64,000 nucleotides of DNA from positions 267,022,534 through 267,086,533 of the forward strand of contig NC_089493.1 in assembly GCF_036850765.1 (NCBI RefSeq), given 5' to 3'. The DNA comes from Saccopteryx bilineata. Taxonomy: Eukaryota > Chordata > Mammalia > Chiroptera > Emballonuridae. The position numbers and the translations under genes were made by a program. The notes under the pieces were generated by a model. It saw nothing but the letters and a program-made list of their open reading frames with translations. It searched no databases and was not told where the DNA came from. This document shows positions 11,201 through 24,355 of the stretch, piece after piece (within the stretch, counting starts at the first letter, position 1; each line of letters starts with the position of its first letter).

Positions 11201-13613
11201 GGTTAGCTCAGTTGGTTAGAGGGCATTTCAGATATGCCAGGGTTGCCAATCCCCGGTCAGGGCACATACAGGAATCAACCAATGACAGCATGAATAGGTG
11301 GAACAACAAATCGTTTCTCTCTCTCTCTCTCTCTCTCTAAGTATCAATCAATAAAAAAAATTTTAATGACAATAGCCAACACAATAATAGCCATCCAGTG
11401 TCAATAAATCAAAATTACACCTATTTTTTGTCAGATCATATATTTATGTCAGAAATATACTTTTGGTGTGCCGCAAAATTCTAGTAATTACTTTATGTGT
11501 GCTGTGAGATCGAAAGGGTTGAAAATAGCTTCCCTAGAAGCATGGGGAAAGCAGGGAGGGCTCAGGGAGGTACAGAGGGCGGAGGGGACCAGGTGGAGCA
11601 GAAGCTGCCGGGAGTGACCTTCACTTCCTTGACTGAAGGAATGGGAATGACTTGCAGCTGAGGACATGACAATGCCACACACCCAGCACAGCGTCACCAC
11701 GGCTCCTGCTTCCGGGAGTGGGACCCGGCTAGGAGCAGACAGCCCCGCTGGCACTGAGGACTGCCACCTGGTGCCAGGCTGTGTGCAGGGGGCAAAGCAA
11801 AGCCCTCTTGAGCTTTGATTTAAGTCTGGAAGCAGACATGCATGGGTGAAGCTAGGGCATAAATCTCCAGAAGAATAAAGGAGCAGAGGGTGATGCGGGT
11901 GGGCTGGCTTTTAGAAGAAGTAATCAGGGAGGTGAGGGAGTAAGCTGTGTAATGGGTGGGGGCAGAGCTTCTGGGAGGTGCTCCCACCCCCATTAGCCAT
12001 GAGCCTTCTCTTCTCAACCCCAGGTGCCCCCGGATCTTGGTCCCTCCCTCAGTCAGGCAGGTGGCCAGCCAGGTTGGAGCTGTGGTCCTATTGTTCTCCC
12101 CACCCCACCTCCTTGCCGGGCCCTTGTTTGGCCATGAATTGTCCTCCCCAGCGTCTGACATTGGTGCTCAGCAGACGGGCTCCCTGGTGGCTGAGATTCG
12201 GCAGGTATCCTCCCCAGCATCTGACATTGGTGCTTAGCAGACGGGCTCCCTGGTGGCTGAGATTCGGCAGGTATGGAAAAGACCTGGCCCTCTTCCCCAG
12301 GCAGGGCAGGATTCGAGTCCTTGTGCAAGGAGGGGAGGACGCGTTCTTCTCTGGGCTCCCCACTCACTTCTGGACCAGGCCACCAGCTGCTGCCACTCCA
12401 CACCATCTCCATCAGCCCTTTTTATCAGAGTTCTACTTTGAAGTTGAAACCGGCAATAAATTCCCTCATGCCTGTGTCTGGGAAAAGATCAGCTGCTCCT
12501 GGGGGGTTAAGTCTTTATGCCTGCCCTTTGCTTTCTTGGGGGTTAGGCGGGGAGCCGCTGCTGCTCTGTGCAGGAATCTGGGGGGAGCCAGGCCCAGATC
12601 CTGGTGTCAGGGAACTCCTGGAGCCACGAGGGTGCATCTGGGTCCAATAGCGCTGAGTTCTCAGAACAGCTCCTCCGGAGAAGACGTGGGACCTGTAGGG
12701 TATCAGTGCTGGGACCCTGGCCATTTTTGACCCAGTTTTTTATTGTCCCATGGGGAAACTGAGGCCCAGATAGGGGAAGGGGCTTGGCCAGGCCTAGCCG
12801 CTGTGTTATAATGGCTCCCTGGAGGGAAGGAGGCTCCGTAAAGGCTTTCTGTGCCTTCCCAACTCAGGCCACTGAACGCTCCCCAGTGTGAGGGGGGATT
12901 GGGTGAGGGTTTGCCCCTCGCAGACAGGCAGCCACCGGCACCAAAGAGGAAAAATGGAGCAAAACACCCGAGCACGGTTGCCACAGGCTTGTGACCTGGA
13001 TTTTAGCAGCTGTTGAAACAACTGGTCCCTGGGCCTCTGGCCCCTGACAGGGGCGATGCGGAGAGAAAGGAGATTACCTGAGGGGCGGCCCGGCCGGGAC
13101 AGCTGGGGAGGAGGACAGCTGAGTTGGCAGCTTTTTGCCCAGAATAGCTGGCCCCCTCGACCCAGGACTCTCCTCTGTGCTGTAAGCAAAAGAACAGGTA
13201 GAAAAAGGCTCTTACCTGGGCCACCATCACTCAGTTCAGTTGGTGACATCATGCAGCCCCTCGGTACAGGGATGTGTTCCCGAAATGAATATGGGGACAG
13301 CACTGACACCTGCTAGGCGTCTGCGGTGTGTGTGTGCCTTACTGGGGAGCCATTGAGAGGGCACCCTGGGCCAGGCCGGCTGGACCCGACTCCCGCCTAG
13401 GTAACTGGGCAAGTTTTGTAACTTCTCTCCTACCCTGCAAGATAAGAATGTAATATATAAAAAGTACCCAGTCGGCCTGACCTGTGGTGGCACAGCAGAT
13501 AAAGCCTCGACCTGGAACACTGAGGTCGCCGGTTTGAAACCCTGGGCTTGCCCAGTCAAGGCACATATGGGAGTTGATGCTTCCTGTTCCTCCCCCCTTG
13601 TGTCTCCCTCTCC

Positions 13614-13646
<33 letters not shown>

Positions 13647-15269
13647 CTCTCTCAAATGAATAAATAAAATCTTTTAAAAATAAAAAAAAAGTAAAAAAAT
13701 AAAAAAAGAAGTCCCCAGTCCATCGGGGGCCTGCAGTAGGCACTTCCTAAATGGCAGCTGCTGTTTTACAATTGACATCTTATTGTTGGTGGGTCTCTGG
13801 GCTCCTGGGCATTTTACAAGGGGGTTGAGCTGGGGCACCATCTAACTTGTGGCTTCCTTTCCCTCTGGCTGCTTTTCGGAGCAGCTTTGCCTAAGGAAGG
13901 TGCCCCCTGACCTGATGAGGTGGGGAGACACTCTGAGGAGTAGGTGGGGTCCCCAGACCCTGGCAGCAGTTCCTTGTGATACAGGATTGTCGTAGATCAG
14001 GATGGAGGACTCCCAGGAACTCGGCCCACCTGCAGGAAACCCGCAGGTCCAGGCCTGCGTTAGCTGACGTAACACTTAGTATTTTATGTCAATTTCAGAG
14101 AACTCAGATGCCCCCACCCTCGTATTTTATTCAAGGGTGGAGCCACTTGCCCAAGGTGACCAGAACCTGCCTAGAAACTCTTCTTCTGCCTCCTAAGCCT
14201 TTAATTTTGTTTCTAGTCTCTTAGTTTTTGTATAAATTATTCCCATAAAAATAACAGTAGCACTCATGGGCACGTGTATGGGTCAGGCAGACACTGTCCC
14301 TGTCATCACACAACAGCCCAGGACAGTGGTGCAGGTGTGAGGAGACCAGGCAGGGCCAGGGGAAGCTGGGTTAGAGAGCAGGTCTGCAGGGCGCCAGGGC
14401 CTCCTCCCTCAGCCACTGGGACCTCTGCCTCGTGGGATCTCAGTGGAGGAGGAGAGCCTTGCGGGCCACCCGTCAGGGTCCCACTCAGAATTCTCTTAAA
14501 CAGGAAATGGAAGGAGACAGCCTGACATAGGAGGAAGTAAAGGATGAGATTACTTTCTAATTGTAGGGAACTGTAGGGCTCAGCCAGAGTCTGAGAAATA
14601 GGTCCACTCAGAAGAGTACAGGATTTGGGGCGATTGTGGTTTGGGGCTGGGCATGGCAGGTGCTTTGTATAAATTTGTTAGAAGATTGAAAGTGCCCTGC
14701 ACCAAGAGCCAGAGACCTTTGGTCAGAGCTTGGCTCTGCTGCCTGCTGCTTGGGAGCTTAGATAAATCACCTATTTTATGCCTGACCGGTTGTGGCGCAG
14801 TGGATGGAGCGTTTGATGAGGTCCCTGGTTGGGGACCTCGAGGTCTCCAGCTTGACCACAGGGTCGCCAGCTTGAGCGTGGGATCATCATCCTGAGCCCA
14901 TGGTTGCTGGCTTGAGCCTGAAGATTGCTGGATGGAAGCCCAAGGCTGCTGGCTCAAGCCCAAGACCATTGGCTTGAACAAGGGGTCACTGGGGCTGCTG
15001 GAGCCCCCCTGGTCAAGGCACATATGAGAAGCAATCAGTGAACAGCTAAAGTACCTCAACTACAAGTTGGTGCACCTCATCTCTCTCCCTTCTTGTCTCT
15101 CTATCTTTCTCTCTCTCTCTAAAAAATAAAAATAAAAAAAGCACCTGGCCTGACCTGTGGTGGCGCAGTGGATAAAGCGTCGACCTGGAAATGCTGAGGT
15201 CACCGGTTCGAAACCCTGGGCTTGCCTGGTCAAGGCACATATGGGAGTTGATGCTTCCAGCTCCTCCCC

Positions 15270-15312
<43 letters not shown>

Positions 15313-18300
15313 TTCTAAAATGAATAAATAAAATTAAAATAAAATTTAAAAAAAAAAAAAAAAAAAAAGCACCTGTTTTCTCTGAGCCCCACTTTTCTCA
15401 TCTGTAAAACTGGGACAACAAAATCACTTCACAGGATTTACTGTGAGGGTCAGATGAGCTGCTGTATGTCAGCCTCTTAGTACAGAGCATCAGTTACTGG
15501 GTGTGATGACTGTGGTTGTTAATCAAATTCAGCGGCGAAGCTTGTTGATCTCCCAGGAGCCCAGCTCAAAAGTGAGAGGTAGCCCCCTCCCCCTGGTCAG
15601 GACCCCTATCCTGGCTACCCAGCCCTGGTGGCCACGTGCTTTTCCTCCACAGCTGCCAGTGCCCAGAGGGAGAACCTGCCTACTCAGCCTCGTGTGTTGG
15701 GCCTGCCCTGGAATTGTGCGGCTTCCCTGTCCCCTGGAAGCTCTGTTCTTAAGGGATGGCTTTCAGCCCTGAGACAGCATCCAGTCAGGCCCAGGGCCCC
15801 CTGTTCCTTGGCCGTGGATCAAACAGGACTCTGGTGGGAGCACTGCCTGTGCCCCCTCCACTGGTTGCCCATAGAAAGGGCCAGAAACATAGGTATCATT
15901 GATGGGGGTGAGGCAGCACCTGCTTGCCTCCTGTCCCCGTCGTGTTCCACAAGCCCATCAGCCTCTGGAGTAGAGGAGGAGGAGGGTGAGAACTTCGATG
16001 CTTGGTGCTTGTTCTGGCAGGAAGGGCAGGCAGCAGCCTCCAGACCTTGAGGCACAAACAGGCAGGCTTTCTGCGCTCCCACCTGCCTGGGAGTATAGGG
16101 CCCAGGAGCCAGACACATACCAAGCATGGTGGGATCAGGCCCTGCCTCGTCATGTCCTGAGTGACCTGAGCAAGTTGGTTCCCTTCCCCTCCTCTTCAGT
16201 GTCTGGAGCACATTGGAGCCCAGGCCTGGGAGGTAGGCCCCTTCTAGGGTTTGAGTCTCATTTCTGCTGTATGGCCTTAGGCAAGGACCTTGCCTCTCTA
16301 AACTTCAGGGACATTCTTCTTATAAAAAAGGGATTAGATTAGGGGACTCAGCTCAGGCCAGAGAGCCCCAAGTCCTACACTTGCTTCCTCCTCCTGCCCA
16401 CCTCCCTCCCACTGATCCTGGTCTCTGCAGCCCTGAGGCTTCAGGCTTGGGAAGGAGGAGGGCAGAAAGGGAGGCTTAGGGGTGGAGTAAGAGGGTTTGC
16501 CCCAAGATACCCGTGGCTGTGGCCAGCTGTCAGGGAATAGGGATCCTTTTCGTGGCACCCAGAGCTGTCTGGGGAAGAGAGTGAGGGGCAGAGACCATTC
16601 ATGGGATCTGAGCCCACCACGGTACAGAGGTGGCAGCTTGTAACCCTCAATTATGAGTTTATTCCTGGCCCTTGAGTTTGCATGACAAGAAAGTACTGCT
16701 TCTGAAGAGGCACTTTCCTGAGTTTTTAATCCTTAGAACTTTTCTAGAGGGTTTAGAAGAGTAGGGAGAGACCTAGGGTTGCCCAAGTCCCCTGAGGAAT
16801 GAGTCCTGCCCAAGGCCACACCGCCGGCCACACCTGCCTCAGTTTCTCCATCAGGTAGTCAGTCCTGGCACTTCCAGCTGGCACTCAGCCTTAACTGCTG
16901 CCCCTCTCCTCACCCCACAGGCTCCCCCCTGCACAAGCAGGCCTCGGGCCCCTCCTCTGTGGCCGCCCCCGCAGCCCCCGAGAAGCCTGGCCCGAAGGCG
17001 GCTGAAGTGGGCGATGACTTCGTGGGGGACTTCGAGGTCGGCGAGCGGGTGTGGGTGAACGGCGTGAAGCCGGGTGTGGTGCAGTACCTGGGTGAGACGC
17101 AATTCGCACCCGGCCAGTGGGCCGGCGTGGTGCTGGACGAGCCCGTGGGCAAGAACGATGGCGCTGTGGGCGGCGTGCGCTACTTCGACTGCCCGGCCAT
17201 GCAGGGCATCTTCACGCGGCCCTCCAAGCTGACCCGGCAGCCCACAGCCGAGGGCTCGGGCAGCGACACCCACTCCGTGGAGTCGCTGACCGCCCAGAAC
17301 CTGTCGCTGCACTCGGGCACAGCCACACCCCCGCTCACCAGCCGCGTCATCCCTCTTCGAGAGAGCGTCCTCAACAGCTCCGTCAAGACAGGCAACGAGT
17401 CGGGCTCCAACCTCTCAGACAGCGGCTCCGTGAAGCGGGGTGACAAGGACCTGCGCCTGGGGGACCGTGTGCTGGTGAGTCCCTTCCACCTACTGCTGCT
17501 CCCCATGGAAGCAAGCTGGATCTTGGGGTCTGGCAGGGAGGGGACTCAGGATGCTCAGGTGGGGTCAGGCTGGGCCACCCACTCCTTGTTAACACCACAC
17601 AGAAGGACCAGAAAAACAGGTTAAGTGGGCTCTGGAGACTGCCACCATATGACCCTGGGCCAATGTCTTCAGCTCTCTGGACCTCAGTCTTTCCATCTAT
17701 AAAATGGGTATTTCAATAGTACCTCCCTCATAAGTTAAAATGTGTTAATACATGTAATGCCTTTAGATGGTGCCTGATACTTAGTAAGTGCCCCATAAAT
17801 GTTACCTGTTATTGATAATATCCATCGATCTAGCCCAACATCATGGATGCACCAGGTCTGTACTGGGAAAGGCCAGGGACCAGAGGCTTAAGACCACTGG
17901 CTGAAGATTGGGTGGTTGGTTCAAATATCTAATTAACTGTAACAGAGTGGTTCCTGCTATGGAGAAGAAAATTGGGTCACAGGAGCCAAAGGGCTCTCTA
18001 GCTGAATCTTCCTGCCAGCGGCCCCTGTGCTCCAGTGTTCCCAGCTGTTGGGCCCAGGTTAGAAGGGAGCAGTGGCCCCCAAGTCCTTCAGAGTCTGGAT
18101 TTATCCTTCTGTCGTATGAATGCAGGAATGTTTTCCTAGCACCTGCTGTGAGCTATACCTGGTCTGGGGGTGGGGGTGGGGGGCAAGGTACATAGGACAG
18201 GGCCATGACCTGCTGTGCCAAATCCCGAGCCTGGGTGGCTGAGGTGGCTCTGGGCTGACCCTGTCCTTCAAGAACCTGTGTTGGTGGCTGAGAATAACAC

Positions 18301-21300
18301 ACGTTGGTAATCCCCGGAGGTGTTGGGCAGGCCTAGGGAGGTATCAGTTGGTGGAGGGAGAGGTTCCTGTGCTGAGATCAGAGAGGCTTCCAGGGGAAAG
18401 TGGGAGGGTTTCTACCTCAGCGTGGGGAGCACACGCTCAGAGCTCCAACACTGAGTGGGAAAGGGTTTTGGTGGCTCTGGGTCCTAGTGTGGGGGCCCCA
18501 AGAGGTTATCACTGCCTGGGATCTTCCCTCCCCATTCCAGAGACCTCACACAGGGCCACGGTTTATCCTGGAGGCTTCTGTGGAGAGCATTTGGGGTGGG
18601 TGGGTAAGAGGAAATGTTTATACCCCAAGTTCTCTCAAAGCTTGGCCTCGGCGAGTTCGGAATCTTTCTATGGATGAACATTCATGGGTCTTGGGTGTCT
18701 GGGATAGGGAGATTCTTGGCAGAAGTGGGAACAGAGAGGTGAAATGACTTGTACAAGGTCACACAGCATTTTAGACCATGCCAGGCAGATCTGAGACAGG
18801 ATCCAGGCCAGGCAGTACCCTGGTACCCCAGTACCCCAAGCTACCTCTCCATTTCTTTCGGCCTGGGCTAGCCCTCCATGGCCTTGGTCCTGGGCACCTT
18901 CTAGGCCCAGAGAACACATGGAGGGCTCTTGGTTGCCTGGATGACCTAAGATATGGAGAGCTGCTGCATGTATGTGTCCCCCTTGGGGCTTGTAGGAACC
19001 CCAGGGTATGGTCCGGAAAGTCCATCCCAGGAGCTGTGTCTGCATAGGTGTCAGGGCAGTTGGCTGCAGAGGCAGCACGGCGCGGGGTGGCAGACTCAGG
19101 GGCTAGCCACGCAGCTGCCAGTTTAGGATTGAGGTCATGGAAGACAAAAGACATGCCAGGCTGGTACTGCAGAGCAACAGACACCAGGAGGGCAGGTGGA
19201 GGACTGGTGACAGGAGAGGTTGGGAAGACCACCGACCTCTGAGAGTCACTGACCAGTGAGAGCCGGTCCAGACTCACAGGCCTGCTGGGGCTGACACCTC
19301 CAGGCCCTGGCTGTCTGTTGTATGGGTGAGGATGGTGAGGCTCAGAGCAGGCAAGAACTTGCTCAGAGTCGCACAGCAGGGCATGGGCAAGGCTGGGATG
19401 GGGACTCTAGGCTTCTTCCTACCAGCCCAGGAATGTTCCCTGTATCCCCCGCCTTCAGTGGGGGATACAGCCGCCCAGTAAGTAGTCTGGGTCGGGGAAT
19501 GGAAATGTCTTGGTCATCTACAGTTGACAGTATGGGATATAATCAACAAGGAACAGAGACAGCTGTCTCAGGAAGGAAGAGGCCTAGCTGGCTGCTTGTG
19601 ACTCGAAGAGGTGCTTCAAGGCCAAAGCCCCAAGAAGACAGATGTCCATAAGAGGCACTAGGAGAGCTCTCTGATCCCCAGAGGCATCAGATGGCCGCCG
19701 GGTTGCCATGGCAGGTCGGGTTCTCGGGAAGTGGGCACTGAGGTGGGTTTGGTGTGCAGGTGTTTGTTAGGGATTTTACTATCTGTGGAAGATTGGGCAG
19801 AAGAGAGACTGCAACACAGGCTGATAGAGCCTTGGCCAATCCGGGGGAGCTCTGGAGCGAGACCGTCCATCACAGCGCCCTGTGTAGAGCCAGGGTGTCC
19901 GGACTTACTGCCTACCTTACTCTGTCACTGGGTGTTACTGCCCCAGGAAGGGTGTCATCTCAGGTGAGAGGGGTCCTGCCACAAAGGCCAATGCCAAGGG
20001 GTTCGAAGCAGGGCAGCAAGGCCTGCCATGATGCAGGATCTGCGTGGAGCCCCTCCATGTAGGTGAAGTGTCTGTCCCTTCACATCCCTTCACGTACTGG
20101 CCACAGAGGAATCCTGGGAAGGGGGGACCAAGGGACCTTTCCAGAGAACCACCTGCACTGCGGGCCCCTCTCCCAGCACAGCTCAGAGCTCACAGCCATG
20201 GCTGGCCGAGCCTTGCAGGTAACCCGGTGCACCAGCCCACCAGGCAGTCTGACCAGCCGACCCTTCCCCATTGGGCGGGTAGGTTCTCCACAGGGCTGTG
20301 TCCCTCCAGGCGCCCCCTTGGCATCTGGCCTGGTTAGGTATGGGGACAGTGTCCTGAGGAATGAGGTTCTCTCTCTGCCAGTCCTGCCCCCACAAGCCCT
20401 GGGTCACACTCCCAGCAGGGGTGCTCTAGGTGCAAAGTGGTGAAGGTAAGCATAAGGGAAGTACAAGCCTTGATGTGAGCTCAGCTCTGCCCCTTACAGC
20501 ACTGTGACCCAGGGCAAGGGACTGAGCCTCAGTTCTTCATCTACAATCGGGCTGCGTTCCTGCCTTGCTGGGTTTGTAAGAACCTGCTAAGGAAGCATCC
20601 TGATACATCGCGGGCCCTAGGGAAGTGCTGGTGTTCTTCCTCTGCCCTGGATCCCGTTTCTTCAGCCCCGAGCCTTCTTAGCTGAGAGGCGCGCACTGTG
20701 AAGCTGGGCTGAGACCTAGCTCTCGCTGGGTGGGGTGGGAGGAGGGGCCCAGGACCCTCCTGATGGGAGAGGGAATCGGCATCTGTTGTGAGGGGAGAGG
20801 GGTGAAGAGGCAGAGGAGCCTCATTTCTGCCGAGGGGGTGGGGGCTCGGGGAGGACTAGTTCTTCCTCTGGTTTCCCCTCTCTGTCGCCGGACTTCTCAC
20901 TGCATGGCCAGGGCCCTGGGCATGAGGCAAGGGCTCTGCTTTAGTCCTCCTCTCCTTTCCTCCCTAGAGGAGCAGAGGCGAGACCTGGGAGGGCAGGTCC
21001 AACCCAGACTGAGAGGGTCTAGATGTCTCCCTTTCACCCAGGGTCACAGCTGTGCAATTCGAGCATGAGTCTATGTGGTAACCTCTGTCTGGTCCCTCCC
21101 CGCCTTCTTGTAAAGTACACATGTGCCTGGGTCAGCCGATCCCCCCCCCCCCCGTGTGCTAGGCTGGGGAGGGGACTGAACCAAGTCCCACAGGCCTCAT
21201 TTGGGGGGTCAGCTTGGCCATTCCTACCTTCTGCTGAGCCTCTCTGAGCCTCAGTTTCCTCTTCTGTTATATTCGTATCTTTCTCCAAAATACTTCCCAA

Positions 21301-24300
21301 TATCTGCCTCCCCCCACCCCATTCTAGCTGATGATGATTCTGTGTTTCCTGGCAAGAACAGAGCCATCGCCCACCCCCACAGCTGCCAGCACCTGCACAC
21401 TTTCCTCCCCCCACCTAGCTCCATGCAGGGTCCCCACCGCAGCTCTCGAGTTGGGCTGGCTCCGCCCATAGTCCCCTTTCTCCACTGCATGTGTCCCCTT
21501 TCCAGTCTTTTCTCTCACTTGCTCCAGCTTCTCTTAAAAACAAAACACTCCCCATGTCTCCCTCCAGCTGTTGCCCATTTTTTTGTCCTTCTTTTGGCTG
21601 AACCCCTGGGAGGTCCTGTCTGCGGCCATGGTCTACACCTCCACTTCAGGGATGCCCCTCCCAAAGGCCACTGGGGACCTTCACATCGCAGATACAACAG
21701 TCAGTTCTCGGTCCTCGCTTTATTTCACCCTTCAGCAGAATTGGCCACCGTCAGTCTCTCCCTGACACCTTCCAGAAACTTTCTTTTCTTAACTCCTAGA
21801 ATTTCACACACTCCCTTGTCTCCCCACCACCACCACCCTCCCTGGCTGCCACTCCCTGCCGTTCCTCTTCCCAGGGGCAGGTCAGAGCTCTGACCTCTGA
21901 CCTCAGCTTGCCTGTCCCTGTGCTCTCTCCTCTGATGGAACCATCTCGGCCTGTCACTTAGAACAAACACGGTGTATGTGAGCATCACTCTGCCCCGGGT
22001 TGGCTGTCTCGCCCTGGCCTGTCTCCTGAGCTCCTGTCTCATGTGTCAAGCTCTTAACATCTCACTTAATGTGTATCAGTTTCCTGTGGACCTCTAACTG
22101 GTACCACAAACTGGGCAGCTTACAACAACAGATGTGTTCTCTCACAGCTCTGGAGGTCAGAGGGCCACGCTCTCTCCGAAGGATCAGAGAAAAATCCAGT
22201 GTGTGCCTTCCGCTTAGGTTCTGGTGTCACCGGCACTCCTGGGCTTGCAGCCGCCTCCCTGCAGTCTCTGCCTCGGCCTTCCCATAGCCTTCTCCCCTCT
22301 GCGTACCTGTACATTACTGTGTCTCTTCTCTTTTTATAAGGCCTCCAGTCATGCTGGATTAGGACCCCCCCTAATGACCTCATTGTAATCACATCTAAAA
22401 GACCCTATTTCCAAATAAGGTCACATTTGCAGGTACTGAGGTCAAGACTTCAACATACCTTTTGAGGGGGATATAATTCAACCTATAACATATGTCCAAA
22501 ACAGAACTCAGTTAGTTGATCATCACCCCTCACCCCACCCCCAACCCCTAACCTATTCTGCATCCTTCCCATCTCCGTAAATAGCACTGTGTCTCCTGCT
22601 GACCTGGCCCGGAACTTGGGAGTGCACCTCGCATCTGTTTTCCCTTGCTCCCCACCATGTGATTCATAAGCAAGCCTCTGGTGCTACCGCTAACATATAC
22701 CGAAGTCTGTCTCAGTTCCGCCACCACCACTAGCAGCTGCTCCCTCTTGGATAACGGAGCTGCCTGCTCCTCGGTTTCCCTGCCCCCAGTCAGGTCCCCA
22801 CTCCCCAGAGGCTCCTCCTGTCTCACTTGGGATAAAATCAACCACCTTCCCGTGGCCCCCGGGCCCTTGTGATCTGCCTGCCCGGCCCCTTTATCGTCTG
22901 ACTTCTCTCCCACCATCCCGGCTGCTGTGCTCCTGCCATGCTGGCCTTCTTTCCTTTCCTCCAGAGTGCCAGTCCGATTCCTCTCCCCGGGACACTGTCC
23001 CCCTGGCTTCCCATGCCTGCTGTCCCATTTCCATTAGGTCTCTGTGCCACTGCCACTCCTCGGAGACAGAGGCCTCCCATATTACTCCACATGACCCTTA
23101 GCATCTACCGGGAATAACAGCGTTATTCACCTCCTTCGCTGTCTGTGTCCCGCCCTACCCGGGAGCTCCTAGAGGAGCGGTCTTGTCTGTTTCATTCCCA
23201 TGGCTGTGCCCCAGTGCCTACTACCGAGCCTGAAAGTGAGCAAGGCGCCGCATGAAGCTAGCTGTTCATCAGGTCAGCGACAGTGGACATCGTCAAAGAA
23301 GGTCACTGAGGGGAGGTGCCTGCCTCAGTTCCCTCATCTCCCTGAGTGTGGCCCAGTGCCGCTGGCCACCTGCCGTTCTCTCTTGGCCACCCTCCTTCCT
23401 GCCAGGTCCCCTGCCCCTCCTACAGCTCCGCAGCAGGGGCTGCTCCAGGCCTCGGACATGAACCCCTCACTGTACCCTCCCAGCAGTTCTGGTCCAGCCT
23501 CCTAATGACAGAGCTGGGCAGCTCTGAGGGCCTGTTCTCTCACTGTGGGTGAGACTCTCATCTGAGGCACATGTGGCTATTTTAAGTGAGTTACCTGTTT
23601 TGACTTCCTCTGAGGAAAGTCCCTGGAGACACATTAATTCAGCTTGCTTACTGCCATTGTTCTGTGGCACCCGGGATCTAGTTCCCAAGCCAGGGGGACT
23701 CCAAGCCCACAGGTGACCTTCAGGTGGTGGAAAAGGAGGGGGCAGGGCTCATCCTTCAGGAAATTGGGGCCAGGCATACAGTGGGGGTGAGCGCAAGGGG
23801 GGGGCTCTCCCTTAGTGGAACAACGGGAACTCTCCTGCATTGCTTGGGGGAATGTAAAATGGAACAGCCACTTTGGAAGACAGTTTGGCAGTTTCTAACA
23901 AAAGTAAGCATATTCTTACCATAGCATTCCACAGTTGTGCTCCTTGGTATTTATTCAGGTGAGTTTAAAATTGGCCCTGGCTAGTTGGCTCAGCAGTAGA
24001 GTGTTGGCCTAGCATGTGGAAGTTCCGGGTTCAATTCTTGGTTAGGGCACACAGGAAAAACAACTTATCTGCTTCTCCACCCCCCTCTCTCTTTCTCTGT
24101 CCCTCCTGTAGCCATGACTCGAATGGTTCGAGCATGTTGGCCCTGGGTGCTGAGGATGGCTCCATGGCCTCGCCTCAAGTGCTAAAATAGCTCAGTTGCC
24201 AACCAGTGGAGCTACAGCCCCAAATGGGTGGAGCATTGCTCCATAGAGGGCTTGCCAGGTGGATCTTGGTCAGGGCACATGCAGGAGTCTGTCTCTCTGC

Positions 24301-24315
24301 CTCCCCGCCTCTCAC

Positions 24316-24355
<40 letters not shown>

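Larger units (their letters stand above)
14690..15530 (+). repeat. MIR element split by two SINEs
   Basis: The 5' half (TTGGTCAGAGCTTGGCTCTGCTGCC... GATAAATCACC) ends near 14779. The 3' half resumes about 15370 (TCTGAGCCCCACTTTTCTCATCTG) and runs to about 15530. Together they follow the MIR consensus order; the two younger SINEs lie between. Confidence 0.7.
2220..16920 (+). other. CLIP2: CLIP2 intron 2 (14.7 kb)
   Basis: This is GC-rich intron sequence with tRNA-derived SINEs near 3.8, 10.3, 11.2, 13.5 and 14.8-15.4 kb, an hAT element at 11.06-11.53 kb, several MIR fragments and a 66-bp tandem duplication near 12.2 kb. Open frames of up to about 250 codons occur on both strands. None has splice-site or domain support, and I see no second gene. 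The intron ends CTCCTCACCCCACAG. Confidence 0.8.

Noticed and set aside
11978..12730. 250-codon open frame in intron 2
   Set aside because: No family resemblance, low-complexity composition, contains the 66-bp duplication, and no splice context. Probably chance.
22072..22490. Possible endogenous retrovirus with genes
   Set aside because: Only an LTR-like unit is seen here and at 39005-39405; no coding region lies between or beside them.
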